Assembly (NCBI GenBank): GCA_032690845.1
Contig: CM064433.1
Span: forward strand, 35,152,658 to 35,216,657
Origin: Eleusine coracana subsp. coracana
Taxonomy: Eukaryota; Streptophyta; Magnoliopsida; Poales; Poaceae
Reading direction: 5' to 3'
Length of the DNA stretch: 64,000 nt
In this document: positions 12,166 to 22,744 of the stretch, piece by piece
Layout: every line of letters begins with the position of its first letter
Numbering within the stretch: the stretch's first letter is position 1
Program-made: the position numbers and the translations under genes
The notes under the pieces: model-generated
Databases searched by the model: none
Told to the model about the DNA's origin: nothing
What the model saw: the letters and a program-made list of their open reading frames with translations, nothing else

Positions 12166-12834
12166 TCAGGCAGTCCATGGCACGTCTGAAGTACTATTTT
12201 CACTCACACCGACCTCTCCAAACTTCAACATTCTGGACATTAGTCCCTCAACCACATCCGAATCCGGAGCGAACATCCCATGGGTGATGCCAACCACGCC
12301 AGGGTTCTGGCTGTTGAGGACCGAAAATGTTGTCGCCAGGCCAAAACCGTAGTTCATGATGTAATGAACCAGACCGCGGGGGAAGATGAATACATCCCCT
12401 TCACCAAGAGTCTTCTGAAACTGCCTCCCCTTGGTGTCAAAGAAGCCGACCACCACATTGCTACCATGAACAAACATCATTTCCGATGCTCTGAGGTGAT
12501 AGTGAGGAAGCACTGCACCACCGGGCGCTACGTCGGTGCGTGCCACGGACAGGCCAAGGGTGTTGAGCCCGGGGAACTCAGTGGCAGTGACCATGTTCAC
12601 CGACGACCGGACCATGTTGTTCAGGTCTCCAGCATGGTTGAGCAGTAGTGTCTTGAAATCAGAGGCCACTACGGTGCTAGGGTGCTTGCAGGGGAAGCCG
12701 TTCATGAACAGCTTCCTTTCACTCTCGGGAGCCATGGGGCATAGATCCTGCAGAGCAGGATTGTCTGAAAGGGTTTTGGGGGCAATGATGCCAAGGAGAA
12801 GAATGTAAGAACACAAGGCAGTGAAGAGCTTCAT
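12166..12834 (-). CDS. Germin-like protein (cupin), secreted
   Basis: Member of the germin-like family: manganese-binding cupins of the plant cell wall, some with oxalate oxidase or superoxide dismutase activity. The single exon encodes 222 aa, the usual length. It has an N-terminal hydrophobic signal peptide (about residues 1-23) and the conserved cysteine pair C32/C49. Germin box A carries metal ligands H111, H113 and E118 in PHYHLRASE; box B carries the fourth ligand, H157, in FPRGLVHYIMNYG. The ATG at 12834 starts directly at the signal peptide. Box A reads HYH where many germins have HTH, but the ligands are retained. The enzymatic activity cannot be read from sequence; subfamily is not assigned. 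It is transcribed away from Rboh's direction and in the same direction as the DedA-like gene. Confidence 0.93.
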   Translation of the reverse strand: MKLFTALCSYILLLGIIAPKTLSDNPALQDLCPMAPESERKLFMNGFPCKHPSTVVASDFKTLLLNHAGDLNNMVRSSVNMVTATEFPGLNTLGLSVARTDVAPGGAVLPHYHLRASEMMFVHGSNVVVGFFDTKGRQFQKTLGEGDVFIFPRGLVHYIMNYGFGLATTFSVLNSQNPGVVGITHGMFAPDSDVVEGLMSRMLKFGEVGVSENSTSDVPWTA

Positions 12835-12878
12835 CTCTGGGAATTTTTGGATAAAAGCATGGAGGAGCAGGAGCAGGG

Positions 12879-12885
12879 TTAAATA
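12879..12885 (-). promoter_or_regulatory. TATA-like box of the germin-like gene
   Basis: On the minus strand the sequence reads CAGTATTTAACCC, with TATTTAA at 12885-12879, about 45 bases before the ATG. This would leave a leader of only about 20 nt. An alternative weak candidate, CTTTTAT, lies closer to the ATG at about 12852-12858. Confidence 0.4.
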
Positions 12886-13423
12886 CTGCGATGGGAAAGG
12901 AGTGTGACCAAAGCTTGTTCATTCTGTATAAGATTCTTGCAGTTCACTGCATGACTTGCTTTGGCTTGTGGCCAAAGAGGAGTCTAGACACTAGACAACG
13001 GCTAACAGAGTATCAAAGACAGGGGTCCTTATATCACAAAAGCAAGCACAATTCTGAACTGAGTTATACCCAACGAATTTTTTACCTTTCTGTATGACTT
13101 CGAAACAATTATGAAGAGGCCCAACAATGGTTTCCTAAATACAGTAGAACAAACCTAACCAACATATATTACTATAAATTAAGTGTACAACATCCGAGCT
13201 TCTACCAAATTGACCTTACAAAATCAGGAAAGAAGCTCAAAAGCAGCGGCGAGAGGGTAGCTGACCCAGTATCTGTTAAGTGCCCCAGAAAAATGATGGC
13301 AGAAACAGATAGCATGTCTCACTGTCGTCATTGACCAATGTAGAAATTACAGTAGCATTTGGCTGTTCCTGCTTGACGGGCCACAGCTGTCATCACAATG
13401 TTGTAAACACCCAATACTGTAAG
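12886..13423. other. Spacer between two minus-strand genes
   Basis: AT-rich sequence holding the upstream region of the germin-like gene and the 3' region of the DedA-like gene. No open frame with recognisable similarity and no repeat ends were seen. Confidence 0.5.
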
Positions 13424-16263
13424 TCACCTTCTCTTCTTAGTTTTACCAGAGTTGGTGTTGTTAGATGGTTCTGGAACCCTCTTAGCATCCCCATTGCCAT
13501 TTCCATTACTAGGTGAACCCTTAAGCTCTTCGGGAATAGCAAGGGCAGAAGAATATTGCTTAATTCTCCAAGAAATGAGAATGCTGGATACAATACCTAT
13601 AGTTGGAAACAGGTAAGAGTAGATATTGGACTTCTTAGATCCTGTAGTGGAAGCAACTGCTGCACCAGCAAGGCTTACAATGGACACATTCTGTAGTATC
13701 ATTGGTAAGCAGCCAATAATTGTGGGAAGGAGAAAATCTCTGAAAAATCCAACATCTGTAGCCGAGAGAGCATAGTTAATGATGTAGGATGGCAATGGCG
13801 AAAATCTAGCAAGCAATACGAATTTCCAGCCATCACGTTCAACCCCTTTAACCACAACATGGAAGTACTTGTTTTTCTGCAGCCATTCCATTGCTGAAGT
13901 GAAGTATCTGAAAATTGCCCTGCAGAAATTCAGAGAGGAACAGTTACGAAAGGGACAGATCAGGAGATGCAAAATAAAAAACTAATATAGCGTGCAAAAA
14001 CACAAACAAAGAAAAAAAATAAGGAGAAACAACGTTCTGTGAATGATTATAACACAAAGCTTTGTACACAAAAGCTGGTAGAAAATATAGTGATTCACAA
14101 AATATATCTGCCATAGTTATCTGATAAACATTATCATAGAGTAGTTTACCATTGATAGAATCCCTTTACAGTGCAGCATTCATATTACGGTAGCTAGTCA
14201 CCCAGATTACTTATACATTATTATTTTTGACCTAGTTCGTTGTAACATTATTGTCTGAATTGTGCATTCTGCAGTTATTCCAAGGCCATGTACACATCTA
14301 AAATACGATTTATGAACAACAGAAAAAATATGTTGCACTCGCACTCAACATGATCACGAGTTCACGACTATGGCAATAGGTATGTAGGGCAAATTTGCAA
14401 TGAGTATAGGTAAAAAACAGCCGATGTTTAATCTAGACACAATTCAGTAGCCTTGATTCCATAACAAGAACTAGAAGATCTATGTGTAACAATTAACAAC
14501 CCTCCTTTCCAGCTGTTAATTTGTTTTGCAAGACGTAAAGCATGCAAGGTTAACTCCATTGGATTATAGATGGCGAGCTTCAAGTTTAATTATTTACACT
14601 TCATACTGAATTATCAATTAATGAAAGGGATTGAGTTGTTTCCCTTAATCCAGGACCAAACAAGTTGCAGGATGTAGTACAGATGGCCGAAAAACTGCAA
14701 CATGTTCATTTTTAATCCATCACAAATCATCTGAGCAATGAGCAAGACTAACCTAGCCCATTATTCATCTGAAACCCAGCAATTGCCATGTCTATCAAGG
14801 GAAATACAGTAGGGGAAACATGTGGTAAAACTCACCAATTACACTATTTAGGCAAGCTTTTAAACTCTTAAAAATGCACCGTGGCACCAAAAATCCATTC
14901 AGTAGGTATGTAACTAGGTTGATGTGCCAAGCACATACCAAATGTTACCGGTAATACATACTTGCAGCAAGAAGTCTGAGGCAAGAAAAACGTAGAGTGC
15001 AACTAGAACCCAGTCTCAGACAAAAAAAATGTCAGTTAAGTAGCCCAGTGTCAAATAACCTATGCATGGCCTATATGAACCTAAACAACAGCATGATGAA
15101 TAGGTATTCTTTCATCAACATTATCCAGTAGCATAATTTTACATCAGAATTGCCAGTTTTTTGTGTTATATTGTAAGTGCTCAACTATAACCAATGAATG
15201 TCACAGTGGTTTTCTTTTGCTAGTTTCAGCCGACTCATTCACTCAGTTACAACATCCAATTTATCCGCAATCTGGCTCAGACTTCAGAAGTCTGACTTAT
15301 TAACTACTAACGAACTAGCCTTTCAGACTTCAAAGCTTGTGGATTCATATCACAGTTTCTTTTTTTTTTTTATAATCTTTTCACTAAAACATACCTCGTG
15401 CCTAGAGAGATCAAGACTAGGTTCTTCTAAGTCACGTTCATTTGATCTGGGTGCAGCATATACATTCCAATTTTTAAGTACACGAGAAAGCTAACAAAAA
15501 ACGGCAGTGATATCTACACCTTAGCATTCTACACCCAATACTTATTACTGAACAAAAAACAAACACAAATTAGTGAATTCTTCTCGGTAATCATCACCGC
15601 TAACTAATATATTCGTAATACATGCTTCGAATTTATTACCGAAAATTTATTCAGTAAATTCAGTAAGGTGTAGAATACCATTTGTAAACAAAAAATTAAC
15701 AACTTTTGTTTGGAGGGTCTGGGACACCAAATCTACTTTTCCTTTCGCTATTTTGTCCCGATTCCCCAGGATCAGCGCCATCATCCTCAACCAATCGCAC
15801 GAAATTTCGAGATCCGCGTAAAAAGCTGGAGCAAGTTACAGATCTAGGCGCCTTTGTGCAGCAAAAAAGAAGCGATCCAGGGACATAGCAGACAACGAAC
15901 GCCGCAAGAAGATAAAGGCCGGAGAAGATGGGATGGGTGTCTCTACCTGCCGATCCAGAAGGAGAGCGAGGCGCCGAGGACCTTGGCGGAGAAGACGCAG
16001 GCGACGCCGGGGAGGAAGCCGAAGATGAGCGCGGCGGCGCCCTCGAAGAAGATGGCGTAGGGCGGGCAGAGCGCGAGCGTGAGCGCGTGCGCCGCGACGT
16101 ACGCCGGCGCCGCCCAGGGCCCCAGCGCGTCCCGCGCCTGCCGGAACGCCGCCAGCGCGGACTCCCTGTCCCACCCGTACCGCCGCCCCGCCGTCACCGC
16201 CAGCGCAGCCACCGCGAACGCCGCGGCCCCGCGCGCCCATCCCCTCCTCGCCATCGCCGGCAT
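13424..16263 (-). CDS. SNARE-associated Golgi / DedA (TVP38/TMEM64-like) membrane protein
   Basis: Polytopic membrane protein of the SNARE-associated/DedA family, likely in an endomembrane; family members are linked to lipid scrambling or transport, but the role of this one is not known. Two exons (16263-15947, 13919-13424) joined by a 2027-bp GT-AG intron encode 270 aa; the split Arg codon (AG|G) restores the frame. The first ATG in frame is at 16263; the open frame upstream of it contains only GTG. Hydrophobic segments run through about residues 10-25 and 60-105. The family motif ERDGWKF...ARFSPLPSYIINY lies at about 133-155, with R144, P147 and P149 visible. The C-terminus is polar, Asn/Gly-rich and ends KTKKRR. 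Exon 1 is very GC-rich while exon 2 is not, as is common in grass genes. Confidence 0.9.
15513..15676. mobile_element. Small inverted-repeat element in the DedA-like intron
   Basis: TCTACACCTTA at 15513-15523 is the exact complement of TAAGGTGTAGA at 15664-15674, and ATTCTACACC at 15526-15535 is the complement of GGTGTAGAAT at 15667-15676. The interior is AT-rich with 'GGTAAT/ATTACC' motifs. It looks like a MITE, but no target duplication is certain. Confidence 0.45.
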
Positions 16264-17822
16264 GGGCGCTGCTGCTTCGGCTTCCCTGCGCTGCGTCGTA
16301 CGCGGCGTGCGGCGAGGGGCAGCGAGATTAGCGGGAGGCACGGCGGCGCCGCGGTGACGTGGACGAGCAAATATCGACGGTCGGATCTAGATCGTGCAGT
16401 GCAACATGATGCCACGCTGTAAGGAGAAGAGGACTTCGTTTTCATTTCCCTGGAATACTTCAGTGGGGCCAGGCGTTCGGTGAGCAGAGAGAGGCACACG
16501 ATTAAAACGAAGCGGGCCAGATCTGTTGTGAAAAGGATTTAGCTCACAGAGCAGTAATGGTTGCACGGCCCAAACAGATCGCCCACAGCCCAAATAGGCC
16601 AGGCTGTTCACAGTCTCCGCCCACAAAAGTCTGCTAAACTGGCACCGGCGTCCAGTATTATTGGCCTATTGGGCATCGTGAAACTATTAAACATTTTATT
16701 CCTAAATGATCTTTGAAAGGTGCAAATTGTTGATCGAGATAAAGGTACTTTTTTTTTTTGCGATGACGAGATAAAAAGGTACTTGCATGCCTGACATAAG
16801 TACGTTCTGATATGACCGTTTTTCCTACGCCTAAACACATATTTGCTCTGTTCTTGAAATGGTGTGCAACTAAAGCTACTTATTTTTCAGTTCAATTTTG
16901 CTGTTCAGAACTACATGAATAAACGAACGGAGAGTTTTTATTGCTCTCCCATTGCGACATCATATTCCTTCAATTGAGTTTTTATTTTATATTTTTTAGA
17001 CGATTCCTTCAATTGAGTGTGTATAAAACCAAGAAGAACGACGGAAAAAAGACAAAAAAAAAATGAAGAACGCGCATGGTACTCGTGGACCGGCCCACTT
17101 TGGTAATAGGCCTTCTTGGTCTCTCATATGTGCTTGTAGTGGAGTCAACCGGACACGTGGATGTCCATTAAGTGCGCCCTCGAGAGATCTACCTCGCATG
17201 AAGGCGGAGGGCGACGCGGGCTCGTGCGAAGCTGGCGCCGAGCGTGATCATGGAGGCGGAGGGCGGTGCGGGCACGGGCGGAGACGGACGGGGCTGGGAC
17301 GGAGCGCGGGCAGCACAGGCGGAGGCGGGCGGCGCTGGGGCAGAGCGTGGGCATGGAGGCAGAGGGCGTGGACTCGGGCGGAGGCGGGCGATACAGGCGG
17401 CACCATCTCTTTTTCTTTTTTTTTACTCTGGTCACAGCTGCGTCAGCAAGTCAAGCCTGTCACCTAGAATAAAATCGAAGTCAAGGGAACGAAAATTAAA
17501 TAGATTCACGAATTCAGAAACTCTAAATGTTTGATTTTATAATTTAAATATCACAACCATATGACCACAATAGTTAAGGGAGTTAAAAAGGATTTTTCTC
17601 CATAAAATAACAAGTATCAGCTTCATTACCAACCTAATTGGGGCATTTTGTGTTTCTACTCCTGTTTTATCTTTTAATTGTGATTTTATCCTTTTTTTTT
17701 TACTTTGTGATTTTATTTTTGATTTTTCAAAATGAAGCTAAAAGTTATCCTTATGGTTATGATTCTATCCTTGGTTTTGAAGTAAATCAGGGATAAAATC
17801 GCAAACACAAGAGTAACTTTTA
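16264..17822. other. Spacer upstream of the DedA-like gene
   Basis: The first few hundred bases should hold the promoter and leader of the minus-strand gene; I see no clear TATA box. The 16-base string ATTCCTTCAATTGAGT occurs twice (near 16966 and 17005). A GC-rich, purine-rich block at about 17195-17400 ('GGAGGCGG' type repeats) opens several frames in parallel, a sign of low complexity rather than coding. Confidence 0.4.
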
Positions 17823-18050
17823 CTCCCTCCATTCATATTTACAAGTTATTCTAAGGTTTTCAACTTTTCTCAAATTACATGTCATTCGCTTTTCAATGCA
17901 CCTTTCTCTCTTTCTAATATAATATTATCTTTTCCTATTATATCTCTATCTCTATTTCTCTCCTTTTTATTTTTAGTGCCCTCATCTTTTTACTTCTTCT
18001 TATTTTCCGTGATCAACTTCAAAACGACATCTAAATGTGAACAGAGGAAG
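17823..18050. mobile_element. Stowaway-like MITE
   Basis: The left end CTCCCTCCATTCATATTTAC and the complement of the right end CTTCCTCTGTTCACATTTAG form a ~20-bp imperfect inverted repeat that extends further inward. The interior is AT-rich and noncoding. TA precedes the left end, as for Stowaway/mariner elements; the right TA has decayed. Confidence 0.6.
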
Positions 18051-18185
18051 TGACTTCATTCTGAAAAACCAGGGATAAAATCATAAAGTTAAAAAAGAAA
18101 AAGTAAAATCATAATTAAGAGGCAAACCATGGGTAGAAACATAATATTCCCAACTCAATTAGGGGTCGTTCGGGAGCCCAGGTAG

Positions 18186-18730
18186 TCCTGGCCAAACGGA
18201 CCGCCCGGTACGGTCCGGCCCAAGCACAAAATGGCCTGACACGATTAATTTCAGGCCGGCCCGACACGGAATTTATGTTGGACCATGCCATGCCGCCCCT
18301 TCGGCCCATGGCCCAGCACAAATTTAGTTAGCCATGCCGAGCCGGCCCATTAAACATGATAGCCCAATAAATATTTCGGCCTGTTAGTATTTGAGTGATG
18401 AAAAATAAAAGAAAAATAGATGCTGCTAACAAGGTTTGAACTTAGGACCTATAGGTTGGGAGAAAAGTGTCTTACCACTACACCAAGCAAATCTTGTTGT
18501 AGTATAAGACACATATTTTCGTTTTAATGTCAAATTTTCGGGCCATGCTCCCTATATCATGTTTTATGGGCCGACAGCTAAACGGGTCGTGCCCGTGCTG
18601 CCCGTCGAGCCACCGCCTTGGCCCAAGCACGGCCTGGGCACAAAATGGGTCGTGCCATGCCGGACTTGGGCTGGGCCAAATTTTGCGGATCTCGGACCGG
18701 CACGGCAGACACGGCCCAGTTGGCCGGAAC
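18186..18730. mobile_element. GGCC-rich non-autonomous element with imperfect inverted arms
   Basis: The left arm ('CTGGCCAAACGGACCG...GTCCGGCCCAAGCAC') and the complement of the right arm ('CCGGCCAACTGGGCCGTG...CCGGTCC') are related. The arms are full of GGCC and GCACGG words and surround an AT-rich middle that holds a tRNA-like sequence. There is no coding capacity. Superfamily is not determined and the ends are approximate. Confidence 0.4.
18431..18492 (-). other. tRNA-like (pol III box A/B) sequence
   Basis: On the minus strand TGGTGTAGTGG (18485-18475) fits the pol III box A consensus, and GTTCAAACC (18441-18433) fits box B, at tRNA-like spacing. No proper acceptor stem or clover-leaf could be built, so this is a tRNA-derived or SINE-like relic rather than a tRNA gene. 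Confidence 0.4.
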
Positions 18731-19086
18731 TAAGCCCAGAATGAGGTCCGGAACGGCCCGTTCCGGCTGTTTCCTTTGAGTCCGCATGATTTTTTTTTTT
18801 GAGGAAAGCCCGTCACGAAATTAGGTCATGTAAAAAAGATCCATTCGTTTCAGCCTGGCCCGACACCGAGAAAGGCCCGAAACGGCCTTTTCTTCATCTC
18901 CAAGGCCTGGAACTCATCCCCACGTCTAGCTCAGTGGATTTTTATCCAGCCAAAAAAAGATGAGGCCTAGTGAACCATCCGGGTCCACTCCACCTGGCCC
19001 AGAAAACGAAACAGGCCCGTGTTGAAAACTGGGAGGCCGAACGAGGCCTTAATCTGTTTCGGGTCATCAATCTTATAGGGGTGGCC

Positions 19087-20111
19087 ATGGACGGGTTCGT
19101 GCTGAGCTCGGCGCAAGGCGCGGTGGACTCGCTACTATACTGGGGCGCCTTGCCACGGCGCTGACCGAGGAGGACGTGTAGATCCTGCGCGGCGTCCGCG
19201 GAACGTGCGCTTCATCAGGGACGAGATGGACAGCTTGAGCGGAAGGAGGAGCTAGGGAGGACGCGTTCGACAACGGCCGGCTCAAGGTCATCCCCGGGCA
19301 CGGGCAAGACCGCCCTGGCACTGCCTTTGGTACCGGCACCCCTCCGTCATGGCGAGGTTCGACTGCCGAGCCTGGTGCAACAACGTCGTCGTCGCCGGCG
19401 GCATCGGCAACCGGCCATCATCGTGGGCACGACGTCGCGGCGCGGGTCATTGCCGCCCTCGAGACGCGCGACGGCGAGGGCGTGCAGCGACGCGTTCCCC
19501 GCTCGCGAGCTCAAGGCGCACCTCAAGGGCAGGAGGTTCCTGCTCGTACGTCGTCGACGGCCTTGTCGACGAGGACCGGACGACGCTGGCGGCGATGGAG
19601 GAGACGCTGCGGTGGTGCCCGTACGTCGCCGGCAGAGCACCGTGCTGTCGTTAACCACGCGCAGTACGTGAGGCCCTGCTCCTCACCTCCGACACCTACA
19701 GCATCCTCCACCTCAAGACACGTCACTGAATAGTCGACCCGTTCATGGACAGAGCTCTGGCCCTGGTCACCGACATCCACTGCGGAATGGCAGTGGTCTG
19801 AGGAAGATTCTCTCCAAGGTTCTCCATGGAGAGCCCTTCTACATGAAGATGCTGCTGCATCTGCTCTATGTGAATCCAAGTAGGACCTTGCAACAGCTTC
19901 AGGGCCTGTGTCCACTAGGCTGGCCGACGAGGAACCACTAACCAATGCCAAGCAGATGTTCATGTTCAGCTACCACGATTTGCCCAGCCATTACAAGACC
20001 TGCTTGCTATACCTGGCTATTTTCCCTCAGGGTCACAGCATCAGTACAGTAGGAAGAGCTTCATCCGGCGATGGGACGTCCAAGGTCTTGTTGGTAAAAC
20101 ATGTGGCCTGT
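19087..20111 (+). pseudogene. NLR (NBS-LRR) resistance-gene pseudogene, truncated
   Basis: Fragments of a coiled-coil NLR appear in the right order but in shifting frames. The N-terminal MDGFVLSSAQGAVDSLLYWG (19087-) corresponds to the Rx_N domain. It is followed by a P-loop-like GTGKTALA remnant near 19300, FDCRAW near 19360, a kinase-2-like LKGRRFLLV near 19530, and then NAKQMFMFSYHDLP...KTCLLYLAIFP (about 19940-20030), the conserved end of the NB-ARC region. Frameshifts and stops occur between them, and a winged-helix remnant (SFIRRWDVQGLV) needs another frame. No leucine-rich repeats follow, because the sequence changes to a CACTA terminus at 20112. It cannot encode a working receptor. 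Confidence 0.82.
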
Positions 20112-20360
20112 CACTACCTCAAAAATAACCTATAGTGACGCCCCATTAGTGACGGTAAAACAAAAAACGTCACAGGTATAGTACTAGTAACACGTTTTTC
20201 AATCAGCGTCACTACTAGTCCACTCTGACAGACCATCACTAAGGCATTTCTGAAACACCGTCACTATCCTTCATAGTTGTGACGGTTATACAACGACCAT
20301 CAGTAAATTAGAGAAGGATTTTCTCGTTAGTGACGGTTTTTTAGACATCGTCACAAATAC
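20112..20360 (+). mobile_element. CACTA transposon terminus
   Basis: The sequence begins CACTACCTCAAAAATAACC and is followed by many subterminal TAGTGACG/CGTCACTA motifs in both orientations, diagnostic of grass CACTA (En/Spm-like) elements. It directly abuts the NLR pseudogene. The partner terminus was not found with confidence; a GTAGTG near 20775 lacks subterminal repeats. Transposase is absent. Confidence 0.72.
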
Positions 20361-21785
20361 TAGAGAATTTTTTGTATGGCCCACCAGAATTTTAGCGATG
20401 GTTTCGTACTCCAGACTGTCAAGCTCAAGATTCAAACCAGCAATCTCTTGCTTCCTACAACCAACATATCCACTACGACAACCACTCCTTATGGTATCTC
20501 GAATGCGTTCGACCAATTTTATACTTTGTTATTAGCAAGTCCTCACAAGAGATTAAAAAAAAAAACAAAGTTCTCACGACTTATCCTCTCCGCTCATTCC
20601 GACTCAGCCTCTAGCGTAGCCCCGACGGATTTCGCCCTCCTATCCACTCCTCTAGCCTGGGCAGATCTAGCAGTCGTGTGCTCACCCTGACCGTCATGCC
20701 CGCCTCCCTCGTCATACCTTGCACCTTCTGCAAGCCTTCGATGTCACACTCACACCCCACTATAGATCCGTCGGGAGTAGTGTGAGTGAGTGAGTGAGTG
20801 CGTGTATGCGCACATGAACAGATGCTACACCTGTATTCCGATCGTGAGGCTTAAAAAAAATTGGTTCCCTCCTGTTCATTTCATCTTCCGTAACCACTTT
20901 GCATTTGGTTGGGGCTATGAGATTGGATGGGAGATGACCGTCAAGTTTTAAGAATGTTTGGTTCGAAGTCAAGGTGGATGGGACATGCACTGTGATGAAA
21001 TATCCCTTCTAGATCCTAGATGAACCATCTGAACAAAATGACTGGAGGGGCTGGCAGCGATCGTTTGATGTTGAGCTCACCTGCCTCTCTTTTTCTCACC
21101 TCCTCTGCTTGACACCATGCAGATTCATTCGGCCCACCCTTCTTGGCTCATTGGTCATAGAGACTCCACGCCGCCTGCCATGGGAGCCTACGCCGCCCAC
21201 CATCCTCATCTCGATAGCCAGCCATCGTGCAAGCATTGGGCCATCCACCCTCACACGACATATGTCATGGGTGCACTTCATAGCTCGTCATCCTTGGCTC
21301 TATGACCGCAACGCCAGATGAATAACGGTGATTCCCCAAGTTCCTCAAAAAGCAATCACTATCAAAAAAATTAAAACAATCTTCCCTTTATGCACCGCCA
21401 GATGAACAACGATGACTTAATGTTTGTAAAAGTGAAAGATGTTCATATCGAGACTGTGGTTGTTATTAAGCTCACCATATATCAATTGTTGATGATCTGG
21501 ATACGCTTAAAGAAATATACATTGTTTTGATATGTGCTAGACATTGGCCACTACCTTTGGCATGGAAAGAGGATTTCTTTAGAAAAATTATTCAATATTT
21601 TTGTTTTTTGGAGGGGGTGGACGGGGGGCAAATGGCCCCCGCTGCCCAGTTCCACCTCTACGATCGAAAATCCATCAAGGGCTATGGATGACTAACTAGA
21701 TGTAGAATATGGACTTGTTTGTGGCTCTTGTCTTCCACACATGGTTACATACTCCATCCATGGTATTGTATACAAAATTCTCATT
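20361..21785. other. Spacer, possibly CACTA interior
   Basis: No gene is recognised. It includes a short GTGA/GAGT microsatellite near 20780-20800. Open frames at 20376-20690 and 21096-21321 show no domain. Part of this may be the inside of the CACTA element that starts at 20112. Confidence 0.35.
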
Positions 21786-22265
21786 GGAATAGCTCTTTTC
21801 AAATTAAGCTATAAGAAAAATAAGTTTTAATCACCTTAGATTTTGTCAGAAAAAACAAATATGGATGGATGAACACACTAATAGCTAGCCATCAATAGAA
21901 CAAATCGAGTTGCTCGACGGCGACTTTGAGAACCTTATACAAGAAAAATAAGTTTTAATCACCTTAGCTTTTGTGAGGCAGCGACGGCGACTTTGATAAC
22001 CCTATATTACTTGCCGGTGCGGTCTTGAGAACCTTATATAAGAAAAATAAGTTTTAATCACCTTAGCTTTGGTCAAAAAAACAAATATGAATGGATGAAC
22101 ACACTAATAGCTAGCCACCAATAGAACAAATCGAGTTGCTTGACGACGACTTTGAGAACCTTATACAAGAAAAATAAGTTTTAATCATCTTTTGTGAGAA
22201 AAAATAAATATGGATGGATAAACACACTAATAGCTAGCCACCAATAGAACAAATCGAGTTGCTCG
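21786..22265. repeat. Irregular tandem repeat, 3-4 partial copies
   Basis: Two word blocks repeat: 'AAGAAAAATAAGTTTTAATC' (near 21816, 21950, 22039 and 22167) and 'AACACACTAATAGCTAGCCA' with 'ATAGAACAAATCGAGTTGCT' (near 21871, 22098 and 22221). Unit length varies because one copy lacks the second block. There is no coding potential. Confidence 0.75.
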
Positions 22266-22428
22266 TAAAGGAAGTATCTATGTTGTTGCATCAGCACCTC
22301 ACTAATCCAGGTTGCTCATAAAGGCGGCGACGGCGACTTTGAGAACGTTTGTTCATGGATAATTTTTTGCTCAAGACACATGGCATGATCCGATCTAACC
22401 AACCGGCTGAGTGGAGGAGAATCTGCGG

Positions 22429-22437
22429 TATAAATAA
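22429..22437 (+). promoter_or_regulatory. TATA box of the orphan amidase-type promoter
   Basis: TATAAATAA lies 140 bases before the ATG at 22577. The leader that follows ('GCAGAGGCAAAGGCC', CT-rich tract, 'CTTGCAGTTG') matches the leader of the complete amidase gene near 26780-26910, so this is a duplicated promoter/5' leader. Confidence 0.55.
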
Positions 22438-22576
22438 GGATCAAAACATTTGCACGGCCAGAGCCCAGAGCAGAGGCAAAGGCCGTCTGCCCGTCTCTCC
22501 CTCCCTCAGTCCCTGCCTCCTTCTGACTCTCTGCCTTTTGGCCGGCATACCTGCACTCGCCTTGCAGTTGCCGAGC

Positions 22577-22744
22577 ATGTGTCCACCACGTTCACCGCCA
22601 CCGCCGGCGCCACTCAGCTGCTTGGCCATCCTCCTCGTCTCCCTCGTCTGCTTCGCCTTCTCGACGGCGGGCATTGAGACACCTAGAACGGGAGGCAGCG
22701 CAGGAGAAGCAGGCGCCATCACAAGAACCGCAACCATGGTCATG
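22577..22744 (+). pseudogene. Orphan copy of the amidase first exon (or alternative first exon)
   Basis: The frame from the ATG at 22577 gives a secretory-type signal peptide (SCLAILLVSLVCFAFSTAG) and a Gly-rich tail, colinear with exon 1 of the amidase gene at 26916. Leader and intron sequences on both sides also match ('ACCAAGAAAGCCATG' follows both). The exon to a GTAAAT donor at 22745 is 168 nt, phase 0, like the 162-nt phase-0 exon 1. No amidase exons follow before the real gene. It is therefore either a remnant of a partial tandem duplication or an upstream alternative first exon that could splice in frame to the exon at 28290. Without transcripts I favour a remnant. Confidence 0.6.

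Noticed and set aside
17190..17400. Gly/Arg-rich protein gene
   Set aside because: All frames are open because of purine/GC low complexity; there is no start context, domain or splice structure.
18431..18492. Functional tRNA gene
   Set aside because: Box A/B words are present but no acceptor stem or anticodon arm can be formed; it is inside a repeat element.
20112..20775. Complete CACTA element ending at GTAGTG near 20775
   Set aside because: No subterminal repeats occur near 20775 and the flanking triplets do not match, so only the left terminus is claimed.
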